Below, one piece after another: positions 15,301 through 26,539 of a DNA stretch of 64,000 bases (the stretch's first letter is position 1; the number at the start of each line of letters is the position of its first letter). The DNA is from Erythrocercus mccallii. Its lineage: Eukaryota; Chordata; Aves; Passeriformes; Dicruridae. The stretch is taken from positions 1 to 64,000 of the forward strand of contig VZRG01001665.1 in NCBI GenBank assembly GCA_013397435.1. The letters run 5' to 3'. Both the position numbers and the translations under genes were made by a program. Below the pieces are notes generated by a model, which searched no databases, had not been told where the DNA came from, and saw nothing but the letters and a program-made list of their open reading frames with translations.

Positions 15301-18300
15301 ATGTCTACACAGAAGAGAAAAATCAGCAAGACAATGTGCAGCTCCTACCGATGGGATTCTGAAGTCAAACACTGACATCTTCTGTACCCCACAAATCAAA
15401 CACAGGCATGGAATCCAACTTGCACAAGCCAAGCTGATTTGCCAAATGGCAAAGTGAGATTGACAACAAGAAACTGCAACTTCTTCCACCACCCTGGCTC
15501 CTGCTCAGTGTTTGAACAGGGTCTAGAGGCCCTCAAAGCACAAGCACTGCTCCAAAGAGCTGCACTGGCACTAGAATTCTCTTACCCAGGTAAAACGAGA
15601 ACATCTGAAAGTTCCTGGGTGTCTCTCAGGATATACCTGATATCATTCATCCCCAGCAACATTAATAGGAGGATAATAATATAATATAATAAAGCTGGAG
15701 ATACTGTCCTTAAGTCACTGGCAATCAGATCTTACCTTCTGGCTCTAAGTCCTCATATTTTGTGGTTTACATCTATCCCTCAGGATCTGCTCCTGGTCTC
15801 CTTGGACTAACCTAGCAGAGTTACTCTTCAAATGCCATTGCTTTTATACTCCAGACAGCAGCAGAGACGAGAAGTTTGTCTGACATAGATAAGGAGACAT
15901 ATTTTTACTCCAGTCTCTGGACAGCCATGGAATAATTTAGGTCGGAGGGGACCTGTGGAGGTCGTTGCTCCGAGCTCCACACGGAGCCCCACGTGAGAGC
16001 AGGTTGCTCATCTGTCACATCCACATCCAGTGTCCCTGCACATCTCCAGGGACTGGGGCTGCACTCCAGCCCTGGCTCAGCACCACAGCTCTGACAGCAG
16101 TGCCCTGCCTGCTCCCCTCTCCCTCACAGACCATTTTGGTTCCATTCCTTTGCTCCACGGTCAGAAAACCTCAGCAGCATGGCCAAGTCCTTGCACTTTA
16201 AATCCCCCTTGGAAATAAGCCCCTTCACCTTTCTCTGGAAGCCACTTACAAGCTTAAAAGGTTGCAATATTATTAACTAAAGTCTTGATAGCCCTAAATT
16301 AGAGAGCATCTAGAAAACCAGACACCTAAAAGTTTTAGTTAGGAAAAAAAATCTTACCGATTATTACAATAAGCAATATTTAAGATGGAGATGACAGAGA
16401 AGGGAATTTCAATACTATTGGAACCAGAACATGCTGACCATGCTTATATTTTGCTATGTTTCACACGGGGAAAAGTACGTTTCCACACAAGGCCAGTATT
16501 GTGAGTAAAAGAAAGTTACTCCCAGTAACTCTGAGGGACAGAGTAAGAGTAAACAAACCTGCCCCATCATTTATAAAAGAGGAGGTGTGCATCATTACAG
16601 ATGAATCATTCCGTGAAATAATTTTCTGGGAAAGACAAGGAAAAACAAGGAGCAGCATTTCCCAAAGCAGAGACCTCACCACGAGTTTTACCCCAGCACC
16701 AGAGTTGGGCAAAAACTTGTTTCTAAAATCTGTAAAGCTACAAGATAACACAGTAACTCACTAAAGAAACATCATACACCACTCTGGTAACAAAAAGCAA
16801 CAAAAGTCCAAAGTCAAAGGGTGTAAAGTGCTCCTGCCAAGCAGGGAGGTTGCTGCCCGGCTGCAGCTCTGGTGGATGCCCAGGCACAGCCCTGTCCCAC
16901 GGGCAGAGCTCTGCTCCAGAGCGGGACCAAACAGCAGCTCAGCAGAGCAAACATTAACTCCAGAGCTCGCTCATATTGGACTTTAGCTGCACAATAAACT
17001 CCTCACCATTTCAAAGGTTACAGATTTGGTTTGTACACGGCTCTTGCCATTGCAGGGAATCCTTCCAAGCACATCCCCTGCATCCAGGATCTTCCAGAAG
17101 ATGGAATGGAAGGAGCTAATTCCAGTTTTTTATGCCTAATTTTGTTTTGGTGTATTAGTGTAGCAATGCCATGGAAGATGCTGAAATTGCAGGGATACTG
17201 AAGTAACACAAATCTTGTGGACACAAAGGAGAAGTTTCCATTCTCTGTAGTCAGGTGCTTCATTTAGCTTGGATGAAGCTTTATTCAGGACCAGCTGCAC
17301 TGACCACCAAGTTATGAACAAGTTTCCATGCAAAAACTTGCCTCAAGATGTAATTCTTGAAAGTTCTACTCCCTCGGATTACTGCAGAACCAGAGAGCTC
17401 TTAGCTGAGTGTGTTATGTGGAGAAAGTGTAAGGCTTGAGGTGGAAATCACAATTAAAACTCCAATTTTTGCTCACCAGACCACCTGCTCTGAATGAAGT
17501 GCACCTTGCCACAGAAAGGGAAGGTAAAAGAAGCTGTCAGTTCAAGAAACCCTCATTTCAGAACATTATTCAAATTCATGCAAAAAAACCCAGCAGTAAG
17601 TGTTCTCTGACTTTCTGAAGTCTATTTAGGCATTCCTCTCCCCTAATTTTTAGTGGTGGAGAGAAGCAAACATGACATCTGCTCACATCTGCCAACTATT
17701 TTTCTTCTTAATTCAAATTGTTGTTTCTCAACATGAGAAAACCCCTCCCACTTAATAGAAAATTGTACACAGCAAACCATTGATTAAAAGAGGAGGAGAG
17801 GAAGAGGCACTTTTGTCCTGTAATCTTTCTTAAACAATAAATTCAAATGTTCACTCTGATAATGCTAACAACCCAAAAGAAGTTGCTGACTCATTTTCAA
17901 AAGGTGCTAAGCCACAATTTCACTCTGGACAAGTGCTATCCACAAAAGTGCTCTGGCAACCTGAAGGTTACAAGTACTTTATTTTTGATGAGTTCTCTCA
18001 GCTGTCCAAAGCACTCAACTCTTCCCCAGCACACTTCTTTTTATGTCCATCCATTAAACAATTTATACCCATACCCCACTGCTCCCTCTCTCTTTATATC
18101 ACATATTAGACAGATTTTTCCTCAAATGAAGATAAAAATTACCAGGAAATGAAGAATTCATGGAAACAATGGGCAGGAAAAAGCAATTTGCATATTACAC
18201 ATAAATAAACTTTTGCTGTCAGCACCTTCTCAATATTACCAATTTTATTGGAGGCCACTTTTCTCCAGAATTTTTATGTTCTCTCCATTTTTCCTACGGT

Positions 18301-21300
18301 TCACCTGAATCAATAAAGTTCATTTTTACTGATTATTCCCTTCTGTCTGTGTGATGCTCTTGGAGAGGTAAAGAAAAAATTTGGAGCACCCTCAGAATAT
18401 AAAACTCTTGCAACTTTTAGTGAATTCTGAAAAAGGAGTATCTTTAAAACTTATCATTTAATTCATGTCAGGTTTTTTTTAAGCCTATTGTTATTCACAT
18501 ATCTTTAGCCAAATTTATTAATCAAGGATTTCTAAGAAGTAATACATATTATATATACAGACAAGTCTATATTGCAACAGATGTATATACAGCCTTGAAA
18601 GTGTGATTTTTAACAAGACTTTAGAACATGGATTTCCCTCCTTCCTTTAACACACAGGACATCAGTAAACACCAGTTCTTGCACAGGCTGAGTGTTTACC
18701 ACACCATTAAAAATATCTTCCTGATGCTCAATGAACCTCTAAAATAAACCATGCAAAGAAACAAAGCCTCCACTTTGGACTACAATTCCCCCCAATTACT
18801 TCAATTACACAGAGGAAAAGTCCATTCTTTCATATCAGGATGGAGACTTGTCTTTTGGAAGCATTTCTTACCTCCCAGGCTCCCTTTTTGCCATTATAGG
18901 ACTGTGCCAGTTACAAAAACACTGACACAAACCTGATTTATACAATAAACTCCTTATAGAAACCTCAGACTCCAAGGGAAGTAAATAAGCAAAGCAATGT
19001 GAAATTGCTGCTGCATACAATATTGTAACGATATGACAGATACACTTTAAGTAGAAGTTTTCTATCTAAAAACCCAGATTTTTGATTTAAAATACTTTAA
19101 ACTGTTCAGAGTGAGAATTACACAGCAAAGCTACTGAAATACTGCTTTGAGGGCCTGCATCCCTTATGAAACCAGTGAGAAGCAACAGATTTTGTAGGAA
19201 AAAAGGAAAACAACACAAATTTAAAATATCAATATAAGAATCTGAGTAACACAACTGAAGTTTGTTCCTATTGGAGTGGTGTCTGTTATCTACACTCGCT
19301 GAACAGAATCTGAATCCAAGACTCTGGGCATTCAAACTGTCCAAAATACCACAGTGAAAACACTCAGCACCATTCCAGGACAGTTTTTGTGCTGCTTGGC
19401 CTTTACCAGTATCACACACAGAAGTTTTATACTCTCTACCCAGCAGAATCTTTTCTAAATCCTGACAATTTAAAAGTAGAACCTTTCTGTAAGAGTGTAG
19501 CCATGCAGTTGTAAAGATAACAAGGTAACTGCTCTCCTTCACCATTTGTTATGTGCAAGTTTGGCTACAAAGCCACAAGAACATCTGGAAAACTTCCCAG
19601 CTAAATGATCCAGTATCCTCCTCCTTCACTGAGAAATTCCACGTGCAGGTAGATGTAACAGTGTAAGTAAAATATTTCATTGTTCTGATTTATCCAGGTC
19701 ATTATGCATGTGACATCGTACATACAACCAACATGACACCAACGCCAAACCCTCACTGGCTGTGACAAAGCATTTTTCACCTGACTCCACAGATATTTCA
19801 CGTGCATGTTGGTCAAGGAAAAAAGTGGGGGGGGGGAGTTAAATCTTTGTCACCTTTGAGCTCACAGTAAGTCACAGAAGTTTGATAAAACTGCTCCAGT
19901 AATTTTTGCATAATGCTTATCAGCAGTTTTGCTTAAGTGGCTACATCTCTAACATGGAGGACTAAAGAAATGCTGAAGCATCAATGCAGCAAGAACACTT
20001 GGAATGCCTCTCCTGCCTGACACAGAACACACAGATCCTTCCCAGACAAGGGGCTGCAGCTCACCGTGCTCACATCAGGTGCAAAATGTTTTAAAAAGCA
20101 TCCATCCTTTTTTTTTTTTTTTTTTGGTGGGAGGTGTGGGGTTTTTTGTAGAAGTTAAATGATCTTAGGGAGCAATTGTTATTTTAAAAAAGCATCACTG
20201 GCTGAACTCTTTTCCAAGCTGCCTTTGCCAACTCCTTGCAACTGGCAGGGTTTGCAGCCCCTTGGAATGCTAACTGGCTCATCCTCTGGTTTCATTGTCC
20301 TGGAGTAATGAGACACTCAGTGCTGACATCAGCACAATCTCCCTGATTTTTTGGGGACAGGGATTTGATCTATAATGCACATGCATCAACAACTACACAA
20401 CACATATTAGTCTTTGCTGCCACGACTGTTTTTACCACACAAACAAGCACAGGATTCTTCCCAGCTCTCCTCCAACCAGCATTATTTTTATATATTTCCC
20501 CCTCACAGAAGCATGAGCAAGATTGTTCAGCAAACAAAAACTGATTACCTTGATATATGACAGACAACTCTTTAATTTTTAAAGTAAATTAACCAAATTT
20601 AATAGACACCAGAATGAAAAAGATGCATCTTGCAGCTCACCATTTAAAAGATGCAATTTGAAGGTCAAAGCCATATAGCAGCATTCCCCTATCCCAGCAT
20701 TAATCAAATTGTAACCATTTCCTTGGGACTGTGTCTTGTACATAATTCATACCCGACTGTTCTCAGGTTTAAAATCATCTACTGCCAATTTAAAAAAAAA
20801 TAATCCAAGTGTAGCAGTAGCCACATGAAAATAAGAAGGAACCTTTCTAATAAAATAACTGCTGATCAGAGCCGTGAGAGACCATTGCCTGCTGAAATTG
20901 GAAGAGATGTCCTACTTTAGGGTTTGAGTTGCAAGAATTACTATAATCAAGCCTCACTGTCAGAACAAAAACATAACCTTTGAGGTTGTTAGAGGCTAAA
21001 ATAACATTTCACTAACTTCTGTCTGCCTCTAGCTACGTTGGGTTAGAAATAGACCTCTGGTTTTTTGGCTGTATGTACAGTAAGTAGGTTCCTAGGGAAA
21101 GGAAAAAAAAATAAATGATTGAGTGAAGTCAATATTCCTGATCAATCAGCATCTCTGAACAAGTCTCCTTTTGACATGCCTCCAGGCAACAACAATCCCT
21201 GACCATCAACAAGACACTTCTCCAAGGCTTGGAATGAGAACTCCAACACAGCCACGAGCAGGATTCAAACGTGACTCCAGGGCAGAGAGTGAACTTCCAG

Positions 21301-24300
21301 AATGTGCAGCTGAACACAGAGATAGCATTTATTTCTTCAATCTGATATGCATAGATGTACATTCGCAACGATGTACACCCCCTGGTGAAGGGATCTTGGG
21401 AAGGGGACAAAAGCCTTCTGGAAGGATGACATATTTCAAATCCCCCAGGGCTGATAACCAAGATGTGTTCCAGTCACTGAACACCCATTGTTCACTGAAA
21501 CTACACATCACCAAAAGAGTCAGAAACTGTCAAAATACCAACCTCTCTTTAACAGGTGGAGTTTCAGACCAAAGGGAGCCAGAATCAAGAGTTATTAACG
21601 TGGCTCTGGCAGATTTCTGACCTCTCTCAAGGGCCACTTCCCCAGGAGAAGTCTGTCCAAAGGCACTAAAGGACAAACTGCTCCCAGATTCCTCCCTCTC
21701 CCCATCCTCCAGGACAATCTTTCACCTATCCAGCAGCAAACTTCTAAATGAGGCAGCACCTCAACCTCCAGCAGCAAACAATTTCCAATCAATTTTGCAG
21801 GTAACAAGCCTGTGCTAAGAAGTCATTTATCATTCCCATTGAAAATGTAACAAGCAGTCATTGGGGGAACAAGGCAGTGTGAATTACCAGGAGAAATTGT
21901 CCACCGATGAAAAAATCCATTAGGCTACGACAAAGGTCAGATAACATTGTTTGGGTTCAGCCATAATTCTCTCTCCTATGAGATCCAAGTTAAGATTTTG
22001 TGTAACAGCAAAGAGAAAAAGTGCAGGTGTGGGCACCCCTCAGCCACCTCCTCTGCAATCCAGCTGAGGAGGATCTGTACCAACTGCTGCTGGGCACAAG
22101 AGCCTCACACACACTCACGGATTCTCTTTTTCATTCCAAGAGGACAAAACCACGTCTGCAGAGCCCAGGGTGTCAGACACACTCACAAACAGACACAGGT
22201 GACAGGTTCAGGAGCACCAGCATCACACGGAACACGTGTGGAACAGCTCTGGGGAAGCACAGGCACCCACAGGTGACCTGAACAAAGAAAATACCCAAAG
22301 ACATGGCTGGGAGACTTTAATCCTCCACTATCTCTCCCTTATACCCTAAGAGAGGTTAAGAGTTGGTAAGTCCCTGGGATGATACCTGCTTATCTACCTG
22401 TGCAAAAGGGTAATTCTGGACAAGCACAAACAAGGTGCTGATCTAAAACTCCAGCTACAAACCACTGCTGTTTTCAAATGTCCCTCTGTGATAAATCATC
22501 AGCAGACAGATTCAAGAGGTGGCAAAGAAAGTTGCTCAAATCAATAATTTTAGTGGTTAGGTAGCACAAAATTGCACTTTCCAAATGGCTTAAATTTCAT
22601 TGGATTTTCCATCCAAAATGTATTTGTCTCGATTTAATCCCACAGCCAGGAGCGCAAGAAATTCACACAGGTCCTTGCACACAAGTGTTGGTCTTGGATC
22701 AGGGCAGGCCCAGGCCAAAACCACCCAGCACCGGGTCTAAGTTACATCTCAGCCACACAAAGGATGTTCCCTGCAGGTCAAAACTGAGGTTATTTATAGG
22801 TCATCATAAGGAAATCTCAAATGCACTAAAATATCAAGCAAACTCCAGTGTAAGTGCCATTTAAAATGCAAAGTTTGTAGTTCCAGAACAGACAGGAATA
22901 GGAGCAACAACTCAATCTTTGAAGTCAACTATTCAAAGAAATAAACATCATTTCAGTGCGTCAATTGTTTTTCAGATCACAGTATTTTTGTATGAAAATT
23001 CCACACGTTAATAAATTGTTTCAAGTCAACTTCCTCAGTGGCACTTTAAACTGCTGTTTGTTCTCCAGCTTATCCACACACACAGAGGCAGCGTTAACAA
23101 TTTCTGGTTACCAGGTCACCAAACCTTGGTCTCATTTTACACTTCAGTAATCTGAATACCGTACATTATTTGAAAGGAAATTAGAGTGATGTGTTTGTTG
23201 GGGTTTTTTTCCCCCTCAAATTAGTTTAGTCTCACCTTTAGACTCACCCAATTTAAATATCTAACTTCGTCACCTTGCTGATAAGCAGCTGGAAACCATC
23301 TATGTGGGGAATTGAACTCAACAAGCAAACATTTCCAAAGGAAGGTGCCAAATTTGAAGTACAACATTATTGAGAAATACAAATAACGTCAGTCTTTCAA
23401 AAGGCTGGGTTTGAAAGCAGGTTCAGAGCACTGGGGAAAAGGGGCGAGAGGAATCATAAAAACTGAAGGTTTACAGATTTTTGCACGGAAACAGCTGCTT
23501 AGTTCCAGGTGCCTCCTTCCGAAGGCTTCTCGCTGATGGTGTGAATTCCAACCAAGACAACTCCAAACAGTTCAAGAGCTGCCCAGATCTCTACACTTCT
23601 TATGACATAATAAAATGAGCTTTACTATTTGAATTTGAAAATTCTAATTGCCCAACAAAAAGGATCTTATCAAAACATGTTTAAGACATCACTTGTGAAT
23701 CACAGGCACAGCTTTCAGCACAGCTTTCTCATGAGGAAGCTGCCAAAACTCATAGGCTTGTGTTTTGTTTTTTTGAAGGGAACAAGTTGGGAGCAAACAC
23801 CCAGTCCAAGGTGAGCTGAACACAGAGCCCATCATCGCTGGAATAATTTGGTGAGGGCTACAGCAATAAATTCATCTTTTCTAGAGACAACGCTCCACCT
23901 GGTACAGGCGTCAGAAGCCAGCCCTGAGGACCAGGATCCCTTTGGTGACCAAAGGAAGGTGTGACCAAGCTCCTACCTGAGAGATCATGATGGATCAGGT
24001 CAGCAAAGTTGGGGTCATCCCCCCACCAGAATATCCAGAGCTCCCTGCGCCCGGGCCTCTGGTCCCGGCGCCAGACACTGAGCACGTCGGCCTTGAGGCA
24101 GCGGCTGAAGCTGCTCAGGATGGGATCCTCCTCCGTGACCGGGAACAGAATGGGGGCAGATGTTGGGCCCTGCCACACGTAGCGCTTCCATTTAATCCCA
24201 GTTAGATCAGCCTGGAGGACAGAAAACAACAGTTAGGTTGCAGGCACCTCCAGCAAGCACAGCCTTGCCACAGGGTGATGGCACGGGGAGAAAGGGAGGA

Positions 24301-26160
24301 TGGATCGCCCAGTGTTTAATGGGAACCACGTTGGGAAGTTTTGTGTGCCTTAGGAGATGAACTGGGCACAATCAGGCGTCCTGGTTTAATAGCTCACCAA
24401 ATAACTGCAGGAAAGCAAGAGCTGCTCCTTTTCACTGCAGCTTTAAGGTTACACAGAGAAAAATCAGGCTTGATTTAAAGTAAAAGAGTGAAAGACGAGT
24501 GAGTAATGTTATTATTCACAGGCTGCAACTGCCCAATCTCCTAAAGACTTGCCTTAGCAAAGAACATCTTTCTTTTTGCTTGCTTATGCATACACTGCCT
24601 TTTCCATCCAAGATTACTCCATGGAAATAGGTGATACAGTAAATCACACATTCTTCCAGCCATCTACCACTTGGGAAAATTTCACAAGTTTCTCCATTGT
24701 AAAAAATTCTCTGTCTCTCCCCAAGGAAACCTCTCGTGTTCACTGATTTTACCAAGATCTATCATACTTTTCATTCCTCACACAACGTTTCAAGAATTTA
24801 AATCCTCGTTTTATCATTCCATTATACGTTAGACCTGCAACCACATTGATAACGATCCACTAAACCCCTTCCTAGGCAAAAATTAATTTGGCTTTACACA
24901 GGGAAAGAGTTACTACTCCGTGTAACGGGAAGCAGACAATTCCCGGATTATCTACACCACAACACCAAGTTTTAACACTCAGTTTTTCCACTCGAGCACA
25001 GGCACCTCAAGGCAGGTAGGGGAGGCATTGCCCCGGGTTCTCTTTGGGAAGGCAGAGCAAGGCAGGCTGGCATTTGCTAAGAAGTTACTATTTTTTTGTC
25101 TTCTCAATATGACAACACACAAAAGATTACTGCAACATTTAAACCTAACATGGCAGCCTCCCCACCTTCAGCAGGAGAGCAATTTAGATGAAAGGCTGTC
25201 TGCAACAGTTGCTACTTTAGTAGGACTTTCAGATTGAAAATTGCACTATTAATCTGGAGCTGCAGGCCTGATGCAGGCTGCAGACACAGTCAGCCCGTCC
25301 AGATTCCCCTCCATCCAAAAATATGAGTGCCACAGCTTGGCACAGGATTATTGTAACAATCTCTAGAATCATAAATATCAGGCAGGCAGCTAATATTAGC
25401 TCATTTGCATTAAAAGCTGATGAAACAGCTCAGCACAAACACCAAAAAATTGCATCACAGTCCAGTTTTATCGAATTTACTTGTGGAGCTACCAAAATTC
25501 AACAATGTGAACGATTTGATACTTGTGTTAAAAAAAGACTTACAAAATGGTGCACATCAAAACACAAGACAGGGAGGGCATCACCAAAAGCAGCCCTCCA
25601 GAATAAAAACAAGCAGGGAAAGGGATCCGTTTAAAAGCGAGGAAGAAGGGAGGTTTGGCCTCGGATTTGCCTGGGATGCCACGAGTGGGGAGGGAAAAGA
25701 GAAAGTTCCCCGAGATGGGGGGCTGGGAGCAGCAGCAGCAGCAGCAGCAGCTCCCTTCCCCTGCGAGAAATACCACGCTCAGAGGCAGGGATAGGGGAGA
25801 AAGGAGGAAAAGTTGGAAGGCACGGAAAGGGAAGGAAAAGGCGACTTGCGGGGAGGCTACTATCCAGGAAGAAAGCGGAGGGAGGGGCGAGGCGAGACAG
25901 ACAGCGATGGAGGGGAACCAGAGGGGCATGGGAGAGTTGGCTGCTCCAGGCAGGGCCTACTCCGAAGGGCTCATCCAGCAGAAGCTCTGCTAAAAATGGC
26001 TGCTTTGCTTCCACTGCCCCTTCCCCCTCCCCCCGAGCTCCGAGCCCTTCCCTCGGTGGCCCCGGGCGTGTGTGCGCCGGGGGCCGACACTCACCAGGCA
26101 GAAGAGGTTGGAATGGCAATCCTCCAGGCTGGCCCCGTTCGGCACGAAGCAGGAACTCAT
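111..26160 (-). CDS. MED13: MED13, Mediator complex subunit 13 (N-terminal part, coding exons 1-6; gene continues beyond position 1)
   Basis: MED13 is the large subunit that tethers the CDK8/cyclin C/MED12 kinase module to core Mediator in the nucleus, so it controls RNA polymerase II transcription. Six exons splice in consistent phase: 26095-26160, 23977-24211, 14503-14671, 2324-2469, 1156-1353 and 111-305, 1009 coding bases giving residues 1-336 plus one base. Recognisable blocks are SFVPNGASLEDCH-like residues 5-16 (CFVPNGASLEDCH here), [70 protein letters not shown] and [15 protein letters not shown], in the family order of the MED13 N-terminal domain. The paralogue MED13L is excluded because its residues 23-100 differ (MED13L lacks the [18 protein letters not shown] block). 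Start choice: the ATG at 26160 gives the family N-terminus. All introns are GT-AG. The human protein is over 2,000 residues, so only about the first sixth is here. Intron 3 (about 12 kb) and intron 2 (about 9.3 kb) take up most of the span. Confidence 0.97.
306..1155 (-). other. MED13 intron 5
   Basis: This 850-base GT-AG intron is rich in A/T with a long poly-T stretch on the plus strand around 901-935. No exon, RNA gene or recognised repeat was found in it. Confidence 0.9.
1156..1353 (-). CDS. MED13: MED13 coding exon 5 (residues 206-271)
   Basis: The acceptor is TTCTGTTTTAG before TTATCCTGAG and the donor is CTTGTTG before GTGAGCCTG. The 198 bases encode VILSPFGLNGTLTGQSFKLS, then DSSTKKLIGEWKQFYPV, then a variable TSNLKEGSEEKQEE stretch and MDWEDDSLAAVEVLV. 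The acidic EEMDWEDDS segment is typical of the family. Confidence 0.97.
1354..2323 (-). other. MED13 intron 4
   Basis: This 970-base GT-AG intron contains short overlapping open frames around 1844-2103 and 2126-2323, without family resemblance or splice logic. Nothing else is recognised. Confidence 0.9.
2324..2469 (-). CDS. MED13: MED13 coding exon 4 (residues 157-205)
   Basis: The acceptor is TGCCTTTGCAG before TGAGCACTTG and the donor is CCCCTTCCAAG before GTGGGATTG. The 146 bases encode [20 protein letters not shown], then SVEISQHQPVYLLSEEHLTL and AQQSNSPFQ, and one G remains for exon 5. Open reading continues into the intron on both sides in this frame, but the splice signals and the family alignment fix the borders. 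Confidence 0.97.
2470..14502 (-). other. MED13 intron 3 (about 12 kb)
   Basis: The intron is AT-rich with many mononucleotide runs, for example A tracts near 10327-10339 and a T17 run at 11194-11210. A short AC repeat lies at 7867-7880. I found no coding exon with MED13-like sequence, no tRNA-like fold and no clearly assignable mobile element. The longest open frames (up to about 140 codons near 11660-12085) have no recognisable homology and look like chance. Confidence 0.85.
11194..11210. repeat. T17 mononucleotide tract
   Basis: An uninterrupted run of 17 T lies inside MED13 intron 3. It may be the poly-A end of an old minus-strand retroposon, but the adjacent sequence has no recognisable body. 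Confidence 0.9.
14503..14671 (-). CDS. MED13: MED13 coding exon 3 (residues 101-157)
   Basis: The acceptor is GCCTTGCAG and the donor is AACAAAAG before GTAGGAGG. The 169 bases enter with one base from exon 2 and leave two bases (AG) for a serine codon completed by exon 4. The exon encodes [20 protein letters not shown] followed by [20 protein letters not shown] and [16 protein letters not shown], an almost invariant MED13 block. Confidence 0.97.
15925..16110 (-). mobile_element. Diverged CR1-type LINE 3' fragment
   Basis: The plus strand reads like the reverse complement of a CR1 3' end: a catggaataatttaggtcgg-like start, then gaggggacctgtggaggtc, and further on gagcaggttgctc and catctccagggactggggc. 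In CR1 these correspond to the terminal GGTCC..CCAACCC..CCATTCTATG region and the preceding segment. The element is therefore on the minus strand, within MED13 intron 2. The borders are approximate and the copy is old. Confidence 0.65.
20108..20125. repeat. T18 mononucleotide tract
   Basis: An uninterrupted run of 18 T is followed by a G/T-rich stretch (ggtgggaggtgtggggtttt). It is a low-complexity tract in MED13 intron 2. Confidence 0.9.
23977..24211 (-). CDS. MED13: MED13 coding exon 2 (residues 23-100)
   Basis: The acceptor is CTGTCCTCCAG before GCTGATCTA and the donor is TCTCAG before GTAGGAG. The 235 bases leave one G that joins exon 3. The exon encodes [20 protein letters not shown] and then the [20 protein letters not shown] block, ending in IHHDLS. 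Bases are GC-rich compared with the flanking introns, as expected for a conserved coding exon in a bird microchromosome-like context (the last point is inference). Confidence 0.97.
24212..26094 (-). other. MED13 intron 1
   Basis: This 1,883-base GT-AG intron is AT-rich in its 3' part. In the part next to exon 1 (25650-26094) it becomes G/A-rich and CpG-bearing, merging into the 5' CpG region. It contains the (AGC)8 repeat. The long open frames over 25420-26090 on both strands are low-complexity by-products of this composition. Confidence 0.9.
25728..25751. repeat. (AGC)8 trinucleotide repeat
   Basis: Eight perfect AGC units lie on the plus strand, reading (GCT)8, i.e. a CTG repeat, in the sense orientation of MED13 intron 1. 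It is non-coding in the supported gene model. Trinucleotide repeats of this class are length-polymorphic in many genomes; polymorphism here is not known. Confidence 0.95.
26095..26160 (-). CDS. MED13: MED13 coding exon 1 (residues 1-22)
   Basis: The exon starts at ATG (plus-strand cat, 26158-26160) and ends at CTG followed by the donor GTGAGTG. It encodes MSSCFVPNGASLEDCHSN followed by LFCL, 22 codons, phase 0. The main ATG has A at -3 and A at +4, so the context is adequate but not optimal. A seven-codon upstream ORF ends two bases before it (separate entry). Confidence 0.97.
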
Positions 26161-26162
26161 CC

Positions 26163-26186
26163 TCACAGCCACAACCCACACGCCAT
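26163..26186 (-). promoter_or_regulatory. Upstream ORF in MED13 5' leader, 7 codons
   Basis: Reading the minus strand, an ATG at 26186-26184 has A at -3 and G at +4 (an optimal initiation context). It reads MACGLWL and stops at TGA (26165-26163), only two bases (GG) before the MED13 start codon and in a different frame. Whether it acts depends on the transcription start lying upstream, which the sequence alone does not prove. Such a short, strong, close uORF would force leaky scanning or very short-distance reinitiation. Confidence 0.55.
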
Positions 26187-26214
26187 TATCCCACAGCCTC
26201 CGACAAGAAAGAAA

Positions 26215-26280
26215 GAGACAGACAGAGAGAGAGAGAGAGAGAGGGAGAGGGAGAGAGGGAGAGACAGACAGCGAGAGGGA
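26215..26280. repeat. GA-rich microsatellite
   Basis: The sequence is an imperfect (GA)n / (GACA)n tract with interruptions (gagagagagagagagaggga, then gagacagacag). It lies 55-120 bases upstream of the MED13 start codon, where it reads as CT-rich in the sense strand. Such tracts near start sites can bind GAGA-type factors or shape initiation; no such role is shown here. Confidence 0.9.
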
Positions 26281-26410
26281 AAGGGGGAGGGGGGCTCTGC
26301 ACACGCACAAATAATAATACAATTAAATAAGGGATTTACAGACACACGCACACGAAATAGTGGCAGGGGGAATAACCCGCGAGGAGAGACAGAGAGGTAT
26401 GGGGGAGGGG

Positions 26411-26456
26411 GGGAAAAATATATTTAAAAAAAAAAATTAAAAAAAAAAAATAAAGA
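26411..26456. repeat. A-rich tract in MED13 upstream region
   Basis: Two runs of 11 A, separated by TT, together with flanking ATATATTT, sit in an otherwise G-rich stretch. It is a low-complexity, probably nucleosome-excluding tract (role inferred). Confidence 0.85.
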
Positions 26457-26539
26457 GTAACTCAGAACGTTTTCTCGTCTTCTGGAGCTCAATCGGGGGT
26501 GTAAAGCCGCCGTGGAAGGGGAGAACAGAAAGAGGGAGG

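Larger units (their letters stand above)
14672..23976 (-). other. MED13 intron 2 (about 9.3 kb)
   Basis: The intron is mostly unassigned AT-rich sequence. It contains a CR1-like fragment (15925-16110), a short ATAAT-type repeat near 15675-15695 and a T18 tract at 20108-20125. A 152-codon open frame on the minus strand (19087-19545) has no recognisable homology. No additional MED13 exon is needed, because exons 2 and 3 join in phase. Confidence 0.85.

Noticed and set aside
19087..19545. 152-codon open frame in MED13 intron 2 as an extra exon or nested gene
   Set aside because: Exons 2 and 3 already join in phase, the frame has no recognised homology, and its length is within chance for AT-rich sequence of this size.
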